Notes: generated by a model from the letters alone, not told the origin. A DNA stretch of 23,902 nt from Mesostigma viride (GCA_009746045.1 RPFO01000726.1:1-23902), one strand, 5' to 3'. Numbered from the stretch's first letter, positions 8,941 through 22,815 are shown. Program-made: numbers and translations.

Positions 8941-8985
8941 TCGTGCAATCTCTTGCGACGAGAGAGGAACCGCAGCTTATCCCAT
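8766..8985 (-). pseudogene. C-terminal end of a LINE ORF1-like protein (right copy)
   Basis: On the minus strand an open frame reads from about 8985 to TAG at 8766-8768. It includes DKLRFLSRRKRLHDL, DDDLTPAQQQQRRDLWPEY and LRHKQDPQKPKV. This is the better-preserved copy of the broken sequence at 1-165. The Q/R-rich helix followed by a short basic tail fits the C-terminal region of an L1-type ORF1 protein, but I cannot confirm the family. The upstream part of the gene is not recognisable past 8985, and the LTR-like segment starting at 9148 may have displaced it. Confidence 0.45.
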
Positions 8986-9147
8986 CAGGGGAGGGGAAGG
9001 TGAGCAGGACTGTGTTACGCCGCGGATATCTACCTCCACCTCTACCTCTAATGGGCCTGATACTACCTAAACTGGTCAGGCCTCCTCTACTTAACCCTCT
9101 GGCGAAAGACGAACGTGACGGAGCTGATCTCAATGCATTAACGTAAG
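8986..9147. other. Short interval, nothing recognised
   Basis: No protein-like frame or repeat is supported here. It may be upstream LINE sequence too diverged to recognise. Confidence 0.4.
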
Positions 9148-9586
9148 TGTTGCTATAATACGCCATACAACCATTTACCAAAACCCGTTTATTCCAGGAA
9201 TAGAGGAAGGAAACACAACTACACTGCCGTGACCCAAGCCTAAATGTGTTAATTCACTTAACACACGCCGAGTGCACACACAAAGGGGTAGAACGCGCAT
9301 AAATGATCACCAACGGTCCAACACGCTCGGGCCGACATGGCCCTCGCCTACAGGTGCACGCTGGTCCACTAAATCTACTGATGCACGCTGGTCCACTACA
9401 TTCTACCCCAGGATCAGGACCACTAGTAAAGTACGCGGCGCGGCGCCCAACGGCACCCAATGTACCACAGTACTGTTACGAGGACAATAATGTCCCGGTA
9501 GGAGCCTAAACGTAAACCTAGGGACAACCGAGGCAAAGGACCTAATTTACGTCCGTAACTACAACGAATTGTTACGCGACGTAACA
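9148..9586 (-). repeat. LTR-like segment of a second LTR retrotransposon
   Basis: Read on the minus strand it starts TGTTACGTCGCGTAACA (9586-9570, a 7-bp hairpin) and could end TAGCAACA at 9148, giving TG...CA ends with imperfect inverted repeats. A G-rich polypurine tract lies directly upstream at 9587-9600. An AATAAA signal on the minus strand lies at 9193-9188, about 40 bp before the proposed end. No second LTR is in the window, so the lower boundary is inferred. Confidence 0.5.
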
Positions 9587-9600
9587 CCTCCCCCCCACAA
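9587..9600 (-). promoter_or_regulatory. Polypurine tract of the minus-strand element
   Basis: On the minus strand TTGTGGGGGGGGAGG is followed at once by TGTTACG. This is the expected junction between internal sequence and a 3' LTR. Confidence 0.55.
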
Positions 9601-9956
9601 AGGTAGGGAGCCCTCTCCCTACGCACAGGGAGGAAACGAAGGGGTAGGAAAATCCTAATGCACCCAACACACACCAACACAATCGATAGACCATCCCAGA
9701 TACAAAGCACCAATAGTTCACACGGTCTCCACCACCACGCCGGGTGGTGTAGGGTTAGCCAGCACCAAGCCTGGTGGGAGGTTCCCCTAACTGCCTGGAA
9801 CGGAGTCCTGGCCGGGGGGGACGGCACTGGGCAGGACACACAGAGTAAACACATCAGCGCCAAGGACCAAGAACAGCCAACCAACTGGCCAGAATATGAA
9901 GGCGACTCTACATACCGGAGGGACAACACCCTCAGGTCGGGCCTAAGGCCCTCTAT
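9601..9956. other. Spacer between gag-like stop and polypurine tract
   Basis: No pol-like or other protein-like coding is seen on either strand. An open frame exists on the minus strand, but its composition (C/L/R/V-rich, no motif) does not support a gene. Confidence 0.5.
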
Positions 9957-11969
9957 CTAATGGCCATCCGTCTGGTAGGTACCACGGGAGGCCAGCAGGA
10001 CATCCAGGTAGGCCTGGTAATGGGCCACATCCTCAACATTGTCATGCCTATCTACGGTGAGGAAAACATCGGCCCACACGCCGTCAGGAAAAAGGCCCAG
10101 AAAGGCCCAGTAATACCTATGCTGAGTAAGAACGACCTGGCCACGGGCCCAGTCCAGGAAGCCACAGGCAAAGAGGCGAAGGAAAGGCTCTACCGCGATC
10201 AAACAGAGGGCCCGCAGGAGGAGGCGATGGTACCGGATCCGAGGGCGCAAACCCGTCGGGAAAAACAGGTCCACCAGGGGCTCCACGTTGGACGGCCACA
10301 ACCGGATGTGCCGAACCTCTCGGGAGCGCCACCGACGCGTACACTGGCGCGACCCGAATGTCTCTAGGTAGTCGCTGGCCCGAGGAGGAGGGTGGCCGCG
10401 GGAGTCTAGACCCTGGCCCGGTAGGGGCGCCGGACGCCGGGCATCCCACTCGAGGATGGGCTGGAGGACCGTGGTGTACGTAGCACCCGGCACCGAAGGA
10501 AACTCTACCGTAAGGGCATCCGAAGCCATAATACCCAGAGGCGGAGGATAAGCCCACTGGAAGCCACCGTAGGTGTCCAAGTCGTTGTGGCGCCTAGCCC
10601 AGCGATACAGAACGCGCCGAACCAGGATCTCACCCTGGAACACAGGATCAGCTAAGATAACCATGTCGAAAGGAGGCCGATCAGTCTCAATGGGTAGACC
10701 ACGATCCCGAGGCGCCCGACACATCTGGGAAAACCCGTAGGACATGGGCGAGACGGCAAGCTCGGCGGAGACGCGCGGCAGGTCACACTGGCGGCAGGCG
10801 AGCGCGGACATACCACATCCAGGCACGGGCGTGTCGCGCGACTCCGGCGTCGCATGCACCACAGAAGGAGCCCTGTCCCGATCACCCTGGGACAACTCCC
10901 GGAGGGAGTCGGAAGCGCGGGTAGCGCGAGGGTCCTGACCGGTGGACCGAACAACCGCAGCCAAGGACAGAGAGGCCGGAGGGGCAGGGGCCGAAGCAGG
11001 GGCAGGAGCCGACACCGACGCAGGTGACACTGGTACAGCAGACGGTCGCGCCGGACCCGAAGCCAGAGGGGGCCGTGACGGACCCGCCAACGAAGCTGGC
11101 GGTGGCCGGTGCACCCTCAGGCCACATGTTAAAAATGGGGCCCGTAGGAACAGGAAGTCCTGCATAAGATTGACTACCATCCAGGCTCCAGTCAGGAACC
11201 GGGATCCTCTGCGGGGGACCACCCTCCCAAAGCCTGGGCAGTCCGCTAGTGTCGCCAAAGAAGCCCCGCGACGGCTGCGACTGAGCTGGTGGAGGCTCGG
11301 GAGCAGCGACAGCGGGCGCGGTCACAGGGGCAGGGGACTCGCGCGTAGGCGCAGGTACAGCGGTCACAGGCGCAGAGGCAGCAGTAGTCGCAGCAGCCGC
11401 CGGAACCACAGCGACCGCGGGCGCCAGCGGGGGCGCGGGCGAAGCCGTAGTCGCCGGGGCAACAGAAGGGGTAGGAGGCGCGGATCCAGCTGGCGTAGCC
11501 GGGACCTGCGCCTGGGCCGCCAGGAAGGCCCCAAACGCCGTGGTCAGGGACTGGATCTGAGCCTGCATAGCCGAGACCGTCGCCGAAAGAGGATCAGGCA
11601 AACCCGAAGGGGTAGGCTCCACTGCAACACTCCGGGTCGACCGAGGGGACGACGGGACCGGAGAGGGAGGAACAGACGCCGAGGAGGCGGACGCAGCGCT
11701 CGAGGCAGAATAATCTGGAGTATAATGTACCTCGGTTGGGGCGCCCGAAGGGGCAGGACCATCAACCGCTAGTCCCGCCGCCTGATCAGCTATCTCCATG
11801 AATTCTACGGCCCGTAAAAGGTCGCAGGGGTTCTCATCTACCTCAGCATCACCCTCAGCCGGAAGCCAAGGAAACACCTCCCGTAGGCAGGTACGGCCCA
11901 CAGGGGTAGAGAGGTAGGAGAACACACGGCAGCACCGGAGAACCGCATCTATCTGTTCCAAGGCCGGGG
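9957..11969 (-). pseudogene. Gag-like coding region of a truncated LTR element, one frameshift
   Basis: Read on the minus strand, coding starts abruptly at the inverted repeat end (11970) with PPALEQIDAVLRCCRVFSYL. It passes through a long A/P/S-rich region with MQAQIQSLTTAFGAFLAAQ. Near 11060-11100 it must change frame to continue as ASVSAPAPASAPAPPASLSL. It ends with a folded-looking C-terminal part (FDMVILADPVFQGEILVRRV, TLEWDARR-like and WRSREVRHIRLWP segments, HRYYWAFLGLFPDGVWADVF) and a stop at 9957. No known domain is recognised. Its place upstream of a polypurine tract and LTR suggests a Gag-type protein of a non-autonomous element. The N-terminus was lost at the boundary of the 11.2 kb unit. 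The first in-frame ATG lies inside the inverted repeat and is probably fortuitous. Confidence 0.5.
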
Positions 11970-11996
11970 GTGGTTTTACCGGATTAGGATACATTT
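11970..11996 (+). repeat. Left terminal inverted repeat
   Basis: It starts GTGGTTTTACCGG and ends GGATACATTT, and is a perfect reverse complement of 23177-23203. Outside these 27 bp the flanks do not match. Confidence 0.85.
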
Positions 11997-12019
11997 GCAC
12001 AGCTTCAAATGTATCCTAA
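11984..12019. repeat. Hairpin at the left end
   Basis: Perfect 14-bp arms TTAGGATACATTTG (11984-11997) and CAAATGTATCCTAA (12006-12019) flank an 8-nt loop. At the right end the same motif occurs twice in direct orientation (23158-23171 and 23177-23188). Confidence 0.8.
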
Positions 12020-12070
12020 ATGCACCATTGGCAAACATGGTTTCTGGACATGGTCGATATCATTCATATG

Positions 12071-12103
12071 TTTGGCAAGCATGATATGATCATGCTTGCC
12101 AAA
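12071..12103. repeat. Perfect 15-bp hairpin, left subterminal
   Basis: Arms TTTGGCAAGCATGAT (12071-12085) and ATCATGCTTGCCAAA (12089-12103) flank a 3-nt loop ATG. It could be a protein-binding or cruciform site of the element. Confidence 0.8.
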
Positions 12104-13164
12104 GATGTTGTCTCTTTTCATATTTCACACATATATTATCGGCCTCGGCGTGCCATGCTTCCACGTTTGTTGTCTCTTTTCATATATTGTAAATATGATC
12201 AATAAAATTCCAAACATGACCATGTTGGAGACTTCAAGTGGAGCATCATGATTACTGTTTTCACTATTACGTAACCCATGGTTCATGTTAACATGGCATA
12301 ATGAGCAATCCTATTGACCCCATGACTAATGGTGAAGTTAATAAAGTTACATCGTGGCACGTCACTATAGCATCAAGTTGCATCATTGTGCATAAAGTAG
12401 TTTAGCACTGAGTTGGCATGCCAACACCAGGTACACTAAATAAATTAAAACCAGAATTGATAAACAACCCAGTATCCAAATACAGTATCCATATATATGC
12501 AGGTCGTACTACAGGTACAGCCACGGCTGCCACGCGGCTTCTGCAGCGATCACGCTCTTTCTCCTAGACAATTGCTCTACTGGTCCCTACAGGTCGGTCG
12601 ACTTGGACCATGATGCGTCAAGAACCGTTAATTGACCGACTTAAACAAGATGTTTGTCTACATGCAGCTGTCTGCACCTAACTAACGCGAAACCGCGTGC
12701 TACCAAATATAGCGGGAAATGCATGAGTAACACATGTCAACGCACAACCGGTGGAAATCACGCGATACCAACCGCGGCAACAGTGGTGTGAACATAGCGG
12801 GCACTGCCATGCAAAAAAGCACCAGCAGCGGCATCAGTAGCAAATTGTAGTAGCGGAACAATAGCCACTACATCAATGCAACAACACATCAGCCCAGCAA
12901 CACAGCAGCAGCATGACCGTAGCACAGCAGCAGCACAACTGTAGCTCAGCAGCACGGCCGTAATGCAGCAGTGCATCAACACAGCAGCACGGCAGCAGCA
13001 CGACAGCAATACATCAGCGGCACGGCAGCAATGCAGCAACACATCAGCACAACAGCACAACAGCAGCACGGCAGCAATGCAGCAACAGTAGCATGGCAGC
13101 ACAGCAGCAGCAGCAGCAGCAGCAGCACATGAGCAGCTCAATGACAACAACCGCTGCTCGCGCT
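12104..13164. other. Left subterminal region, no gene
   Basis: No protein-like frame is supported. The part to about 12760 is AT-richer than the rest of the unit. It holds a 17-bp direct repeat GTTGTCTCTTTTCATAT at 12107 and 12169, an AATAAA at 12201-12206, and CACTGAGTTGGCA at 12406-12418 that recurs at the right end. From about 12860 to 13130 the sequence is an imperfect CAG/CAA/CAC triplet-rich tract downstream of gene A's stop. Confidence 0.6.
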
Positions 13165-16100
13165 TCAGCAGTCGTCGTCGTCGTCGTCGTCGTCATCGTC
13201 ATCGGCAAGGATGAGCGCTCGCTTCCGACGCCGGGAGGCGCCTGCGTTGTTGTTCTCCGCCACATCGTCGCTGGGTGGAACCATCTCGCGCAATCGAGCC
13301 TCGGCCAGGGTGATATCCGGCGCTTGCAACGCAGGGACGACCACACCGGGGCACCCGCAGATCTGTGCCTCCAGCTCGTGGAGAGGCACACAAGAAACCG
13401 CGTCCTCCTCCCAACGGGCACCCCAGTACATGGCTACCATGTCGTTTTGCGTGTCGACAACAGCGACACGACCATGGTACCTGCCGTCCCGGCTTTCGGT
13501 GCGACCGTCCGCGGATGTCACACGCTCCGACGCCCAATGACACACGACTTGCCCTACGAGGTTGCGGCTGCCACTCTTGACCTGCAGCCTTATGCCTTCC
13601 CAGCATGCCTTCGCCATGCCGACGATGCCCTTCGAGCATTCAGCATCTTGCCACTTCACGACCGGGTGTTCCGCGTCATAGGGCACCTCCTTCAGCGCCT
13701 TTAGGCACTCCTTGGTGAGCTTTTTGTTCGCACCCAAGGAGACTGCATGGGGCGGCTGACCTCGCTTGCCCACCACTTGTGTCAAGACGAGGTCTGACGC
13801 GGTGATGATCACCGTGTGCGCCGCAGTGGTTGGCGGATGGGGCCATTGCGCAATGTCTGGGTTCCACGGGTGCCACGTGTCACGCAAATGCTTAGCGCGG
13901 TATACAAAGAGCTCAATAGAAGGTTGGCCGCCATCCTCCTTCGCAACCACCTCCTTGATGATGCCAAAGAGGACTGGAGTCCACGTGAGCTTCGAGTTGC
14001 AGAGAATACCAGCTGAAGGGTGCCAGTATAGAACAGCGGAGCCTTTCTCAACGCCTTGCATGCGCTTCAAGTAAGCGACCTTGGCTGTCATGGCCCTGTC
14101 TTCTGCCGCCCATTCCTGCTGTGTGTGGCCATCATGAAGAACTCGGTCTACCAGCGGGGTGACGCGCACCGCCTCTGCGTCGACCAACGCCATGAAGTGC
14201 TCTTCTTGCGTCGGTGGTGGTTCAGGCGCTGCATCGTGCTCACGCAGGGCGGAGATGTCCGCGCGAGATGGCCACGGCAAAGGGCGCCACTCCTCAGGCA
14301 CCTCCTCAGGGGCATGTGGGACTTTTGCGAAAAAGGCCTCGTTTGGCTTGATGGTGTCGGGCGGAAAGTACCACTGCCAGATGCCATGGGGCAACTTCTC
14401 GACCCTTGTTTTGATCGACTCCAGCTCCTTCCCCAGAAACTCCATGTTCAATGGTGCGAAGGCTGGGGTGTCCTGCAACATCGGAATGCGGTCTGGATCC
14501 ACAAGTCGGACGCCAAACAGCGGCCGCCCCTCCGCATCAAACTTGTAAGGCTGTGTCATCGCCTTCCCGCACCGTGGCGCGCCTTCCTGTCGAGTCCCCG
14601 CGGGCTGCCACGGCGTCTTTTGGGACTCCGTGGTCCGGTAGGACAACCAGGTCTCTGCGTTGCCCTGTACCTGGAAGAAGACGGCGTGGTGCACCTTCAT
14701 TGAGCGACCGCGTTTTTCAGGCACCGGCTGTGCCGCTCCGCCGCCCGCCGGCTGCGCCTCCGGCCCGCCGCGCGCCGGCTGCCCCGCCCCGCCGCCCGTC
14801 GACTGCCCCGCCCCGCCGCCCGTCGACAGCCCCGCCCCGCCGCCCACGCGCGCCGGCAGCGCCGCTGGCCCCCCGCACGCCGACCGCCCTGCCCCGCCGC
14901 CCGTCGACTGCCCCGCCCCGCCGCCCGTCGACAGCCCCGCCCCGCCGCATGCCAGCTGCGCCGGCCCGCCGCCCACGCGCGCCGGCAGCGCCGCTGGCCC
15001 CCCGCACGCCGACGGCCCTGCCCCGCCGCCCGTCGACTGCCCCGCCCCGCCGCCCGTTGACAGCCCCGCCCCGCCGCCCACGCGCGCCGGCAGCGCCGCT
15101 GGCCCCCCGCACGCCGACCGCCCTGCCCCGCCGCCCGTCGACTGCCCCGCCCCGCCGCCCGTCGACAGCCCCGCCCCGGCGCCCACGCGCGCCGGCAGCG
15201 CCGCTGGCCCCCCGCGCGCCGACTGCCCCGCCACGCCGCCCGTCGACAGCCCCGCCCCGCCGCCCACGCGCGCCGGCAGCGCCGCTGGCCCCCGCGCGCC
15301 GACGGCCCCGCCCCGCCGCCCGTCGACAGCCCCGCCCCGCCGCCCACGCGCGCCGGCAGCACCGCTGGCCCCCCGCACGCCGACTGCCCCGCCCCGCCGC
15401 CCGTCGACAGCCCCGCCCCGCCGCCCACGCGCGCCGGCAGCACCGCTGGCCCCCCGCCCGTCGACTGCCCCGCCCCGCCGCCCGTCGACAGCCCCGCCCC
15501 GCCGCCCACGCGCGCCGGCAGCGCCGCTGGCCCCCCGCGCGCCGACGGCCCTGCCCCGCCGCCCGTCGACTGCCCCGCCCCGCCGCCCGTCGACAGCCCC
15601 GCCCCGCCGCCCACGCGCGCCGGCAGCGCCGCTGGCCCCCCGCACGCCGACCGCCCTGCCCCGCCGCCCGTCGACTGCCCCGCCCCGCCGCCCGTCGACA
15701 GCCCCGCCCCGCCGCCCACGCGCGCCGGCAGCGCCGCTGGCCCCCCGCACGCCGACCGCCCCGCCACGCCGCCCGTCGACTGCCCCGCCCCGCCGCCCGT
15801 CGACAGCCCCGCCCCGCCGCCCACGCGCGCCGGCAGCGCCGCTGGCCCCCCGCGCGCTGACTGCCCCGCCACGCCGCCCGTCGACAGCCCCGCCCCGCCG
15901 CCCACGCGCGCCGGCAGCACCGCTGGCCCCCCGCACGCCGACTGCCCCGCCCCGCCGCCCGTCGACAGCCCCGCCCCGCCGCCCACGCGCGCCGGCAGCA
16001 CCGCTGGCCCCCCGCACGCCGACGGCCCTGCCCCGCCGCCCGTCGACTGCCCCGCCCCGCCGCCCGTCGACAGCCCCGCCCCGCCGCCCACGCGCGCCGG

Positions 16101-18334
16101 CAGCACCGCTGGCCCCCCGCACGCCGACGGCCCTGCCCCGCCGCCCGTCGACTGCCCCGCCCCGCCGCCCGTCGACAGCCCCGCCCCGCCGCCCACGCGC
16201 GCCGGCAGCGCCGCTGGCCCCCGCGCGCCGACTGCCCCGCCCCGCCGCCCGCGCGCGCCGGCAGCACCGCTGGCCCGCCGCCCGTCGACGGCCCTGCCCC
16301 GCCGCCCGTCGACTGCCCCGCCCCGCCGCGCACCGGCAGCGCCGCCCCGCTGCCCGCTGACTGCCCCGCCCCGCCGCGTGCCGGCTGCGCCGCCGCTGCC
16401 GCCCCGCCGCGCACCGATGGCGCCGCCCCTCCGTGCGCCGGCTGCGCCTCGCTGCACGCAGGCTGCACGACATCACCACGCACCCTGGTGACCTTGATAA
16501 CCTGATCCTCCCTACCGGTCATCCAATCTACTGTGCTGCACCAACCGGCAAACGACTCGCGCTGCAACGGAGTGAGAAAGTTCCTGACATCGTAAGCGAC
16601 CCCCAATACCTTGACCTCCGTGCCAGCGGGGACGGTCGAGTTGCAGTTCGCAGCTGCACCACTAGGCTGACGGAATGCCTCTTCTATGGCCGCCACCCAG
16701 CTCTCCAAAGTTGGGTACTTGTGCACGAAGCTAGGCCCCCCCGCCACAGCGTGTCTCATGTAGGCCACAAGCACGCCGAATTTCTGATCTGGGTCGGCGT
16801 GCGTGTGGCCCACGAGCATGCGGTGCATTTCGACGACGTCGAAGAAGCCAACGTGTACGAGCCACCATGCAAACAGTAAGACGGTGTGATTCCGGTTTTC
16901 ACTCCCACCGTCCAGTTGCAGGCACAAACACCTGGGCATGTGCGGCAGCCCCGCCCTCCTCCATGGCTGGTCCCTCATCAACTGCGCCAGGATGTGCATC
17001 AGCATCGTGACGGTGACACTGCCGGAGAGGTTGTCGGTCATGAGGACCCATGCGAGAACGATGAACCACATCGCCTTGTACCCATGGACGGCCGCACAGA
17101 AGAGCGAGAACGGCATCATGCCACCTGCATAGCTGCCCCATGAGTCGGGCCCCCCCACCAGCTTCGGCCAGTATGTCTTGGCGTGATCCAGCTTGTCGAG
17201 GTTGATCGACAAAATGGCCGTCAACATAGCGGCCACCATCGCGCAGGCAAGCTCGCGCCTCAACCAATAGTTCTGGCGGGTAAACCAGGCCAGAGCGACA
17301 TGCTGCTTGATTTGGTTGTCGACGTACTGCCGTTGTGCCTCAGTTGAAGCACCGCGGCGCCGCATGCGCAGTTCCACGCAGTCCGCGCAGTGACCGGTGC
17401 TCTTGTTGTGCGGGCATACCACCACCTTCGGGCTCCTCTGCCCTGGGAAGTAGTCGCCTTTGCAGTAGGTGCGCCAGATGCGGTAGAATGCGTTGTAGCC
17501 TAGCACCTTGGCCCCTTCCCCCGCTTCTGCCACCACGTCTTCAACGTACATGGCGTGCATCTCCTTGATGGACATGACGTCCATGAAGACAACGCCAGCA
17601 TGAGTCGGGTCATGGTCTGCGATCTGCTGCACCAACTCGTGCATCCACATTGCTGCGTGTTCGCCAACCTCCGAACGCCCCCGAGCATCACGCTCAGGTG
17701 GTGCGTGCTCCAGACCAACACCGAAAGTCGCTAGGTCGTTGGGATGCACGGTCAGGAAATACTCTTTCGCCGACACGACCGACGCCACCAGATTGTTCCA
17801 AGTCGCCCGGGTAACGCCGGCCATCTTCCGGATGGCAGATGCACAACCGGTGACGGTGTACATGCACCCCGCAATCACCACGTCCACGTGTAAAGGGCCG
17901 GTAATGATGTACTTCTTGTAACGGCCACCGTCGGCAGGGGATTCTACCTCGATGTTGCCCACGCCGGCCGACCGGATCACGTCGCAAAGGGAGGCCATGC
18001 GCTGCTGGTCCGTTTGGTTGTACAGGTACTCTCGAAAGGCAGTCCACGACCTGGTATCGGTAAGTAAGGTGCCCACCTTCTCGAGGCAATGCTCCCCACA
18101 AGTCGGACCGCACTTCCTGGCCTTGGCGATGTCCTTGTCAACGGACTTCAATTTGGAGGCGAGAAGCCGGGCGCCATCTTTCTTCCCACTGCGCTTCGCT
18201 CGAGAGGAAGACGTGCCGGGCCCCATTTCCGTGTGAAGCAGGTCGTCGTCAGAGCCGTCAGAATCTACGCCCCAACTAGCTTCAGAACTCGCATCCGAAT
18301 CCACCAGGTCTGGCACATCCCATTCTTCATCCAT
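13165..18334 (-). CDS. Gene A: DUF7869-like protein with internal minisatellite and acidic tail, split by two 1-nt shifts
   Basis: The ATG at 18334 opens an acidic N-terminus (MDEEWDVPDLVDSDASSEAS). Cysteines follow at 75, 79 and 83, then a C307-P-H...H315-C316-x2-C319 metal-binding motif. The core has SINLDKLDHAKTYWPKL (D380, D383), LQLDGGSENRN (D475, E479, N480) and VGHTHADPDQKF (H510, H512, D514, D516). I recognise this as the pattern of DUF7869, found in many eukaryotes as dispersed gene families; an RNase-H-fold nuclease is plausible but unproven. The next ~570 residues are encoded by the repeat at 14717-16440. The C-terminal ~500 residues include an SH3/Tudor-like stretch (HGRVAVVDTQNDMVAMYWG) and end in R-R-R-K-R then eleven D and C. 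One-base contractions at 16218-16222 and 15289-15293 divide the ~1720-residue protein over three frames. No intron is needed. Confidence 0.72.
13171..13203 (-). repeat. GAC triplet tract encoding an Asp tail
   Basis: Eleven consecutive Asp codons (eight identical GAC, then GAT/GAC mix) end gene A, followed by Cys and UGA at 13167-13165. An acidic end after a basic R-R-R-K-R patch is unusual for a nucleic-acid enzyme. Confidence 0.8.
14717..16440 (-). repeat. GC-rich coding minisatellite in gene A
   Basis: Units of 105 or 81 bp repeat about 16 times. The difference is one or two copies of a 24-bp subunit that contains GTCGAC. In gene A's frame a unit reads GGGAGLSTGGGAGQSTG, then GGAGPSACGGPAALPARV. 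Each unit carries a C-run (plus strand); it is six C in all but three units. Two have five C (15289-15293, 16218-16222) and one has a C-to-G substitution near 16274. All three minus-strand frames stay open through the array. Confidence 0.9.
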
Positions 18335-18846
18335 GTTAATAGGAAATCTACTGTATTACACCCGGTGGTGCTTGGACAGAAGCAAGAAACCCCGCCCACC
18401 GCTCAAATGTGGCGCCCAACAAAGCCCCAAACTGTTTTCTTCAATAAGTCTACTGTTCTACATCCGGTGGTGGATGGACACAAGCAATAAAGGCCCCGCC
18501 CACACCTCAGATTTCTTTAGAAAATCTACTGATCTACATTCGATGGCGCCTTCACAGAAGCAGGAAACTCCGCCCACCGGTCAAATGTGACGCCCAACAA
18601 AGCCCCAACTGATTTCTTCAAGAAGTATACTGTTTTACAGCCGGTAGTGCTTGGGCAGAAGCACTATAAAAGAGACAACCAGCGCAGGCCAGAAATCGCA
18701 GGCCAGAAATCGCAACTATGTAAAGCCCGCCCACACATCGGATTTCTTTACGAAAAACCTGTTTTACATTCGATGGGGTCTTGACAGATTCAAACAAATT
18801 ATCGTTTCTACCTGCGTGCGACTGCTGCGGCTGAGTGCTGCAACTT
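18335..18846. repeat. Diverged alternating tandem repeat upstream of gene A
   Basis: Five related units begin near 18347, 18449, 18525, 18626 and 18757 with TCTACTG-like starts. They alternate between a longer type (with CCCCGCCCACCG and GCGCCCAACAAAGCCCC-like segments) and a shorter type (with CCCGCCCACAC and GATTTCTTTA). On the minus strand they supply several GGGCGGGG boxes upstream of gene A. A TATAAAAG at 18665-18672 faces gene B. This is a plausible promoter region. Confidence 0.65.
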
Positions 18847-19870
18847 GTCTTCACGTCTTCACGTCTTCACGTCTTCACGTCTTCACCGCGTCTTCACCTG
18901 TCTTCACCACGTCTTCACGGCTTCACGGCTTCACGTCTTCACGGCTTCACCTGAACACCTGAACTTCACCTGAACTTGCCGTATCGTGTCTTCACGTCTT
19001 CACGTCTTCACGTCTTCACGTCTTCACGTCTTCACCGCGTCTTCACCTGTCTTCACCACGTCTTCACGGCTTCACGGCTTCACGTCTTCACGGCTTCACC
19101 TGAACACCTGAACTTCACCTGAACTTGCCGTATCGTGTCTTCACGTCTTCACGTCTTCACGTCTTCACGTCTTCACGTCTTCACCGCGTCTTCACCTGTC
19201 TTCACCACGTCTTCACGGCTTCACGGCTTCACGTCTTCACGGCTTCACCTGAACACCTGAACTTCACCTGAACTTGCCGTATCGTGTCTTCACGTCTTCA
19301 CGTCTTCACGTCTTCACGTCTTCACGTCTTCACCGCGTCTTCACCTGTCTTCACCACGTCTTCACGGCTTCACGGCTTCACGTCTTCACGGCTTCACCTG
19401 AACACCTGAACTTCACCTGAACTTGCCGTATCGTGTCTTCACGTCTTCACGTCTTCACGTCTTCACGTCTTCACGTCTTCACCGCGTCTTCACCTGTCTT
19501 CACCACGTCTTCACGGCTTCACGGCTTCACGTCTTCACGGCTTCACCTGAACACCTGAACTTCACCTGAACTTGCCGTATCGTGTCTTCACGTCTTCACG
19601 TCTTCACGTCTTCACGTCTTCACGTCTTCACCGCGTCTTCACCTGTCTTCACCACGGCTTCACGGCTTCACGTCTTCACGTCTTCACGGCTTCACCTGAA
19701 CACCTGAACTTCACCTGAACTTGCCGTATCGTGTCTTCACGTCTTCACGTCTTCACGTCTTCACGTCTTCACGTCTTCACCACGTCTTCACCTGTCTTCA
19801 CCACGTCTTCACGGCTTCACGGCTTCACGTCTTCACGGCTTCACCTGAACACCTGAACTTTGCGTATCGT
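18847..19870. repeat. 149-bp satellite built from CGTCTTCAC 9-mers
   Basis: The landmark GTATCGTGTC recurs at 18981, 19130, 19279, 19428, 19577 and 19726, exactly 149 bp apart. A shortened last copy reaches about 19864, giving seven copies. Each unit is made of CGTCTTCAC-type 9-mers plus ACCTGAACACCTGAACTTC. Copies are almost identical, so the array is young. On the minus strand the 9-mer reads GAAGACGTG, a dense run of ACGTG cores. No gene is present. Confidence 0.93.
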
Positions 19871-20018
19871 ATCTTTGATACATTGCATCATTTGCATGCC
19901 TTGGAGCTGCACGTCTTCAAGCAGTGTCACCCAGTTCCCGCTTGATTCAAATGCACTTCGCGCTTGAATTCGTGACTTCGCTCAAGGTGGAAGGTGATGG
20001 GCACTAGCCACGGGAACT

Positions 20019-22815
<2,797 letters not shown>

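Noticed and set aside
12758-13150. Minus-strand ORF rich in A, C and L
   Set aside because: It is a frame through a CAG/CAC triplet-rich tract downstream of gene A and has no motif.
14451-16360. Long plus-strand frames rich in PAPPPVDSPAPPP, like an extensin or pherophorin hinge
   Set aside because: They are antisense readings of the gene A minisatellite. The sequences on both sides are protein-like only on the minus strand.
18847-19870. CRISPR-like array
   Set aside because: Units are 149 bp and nearly identical throughout, with no unique spacers. It is a satellite in eukaryotic DNA.
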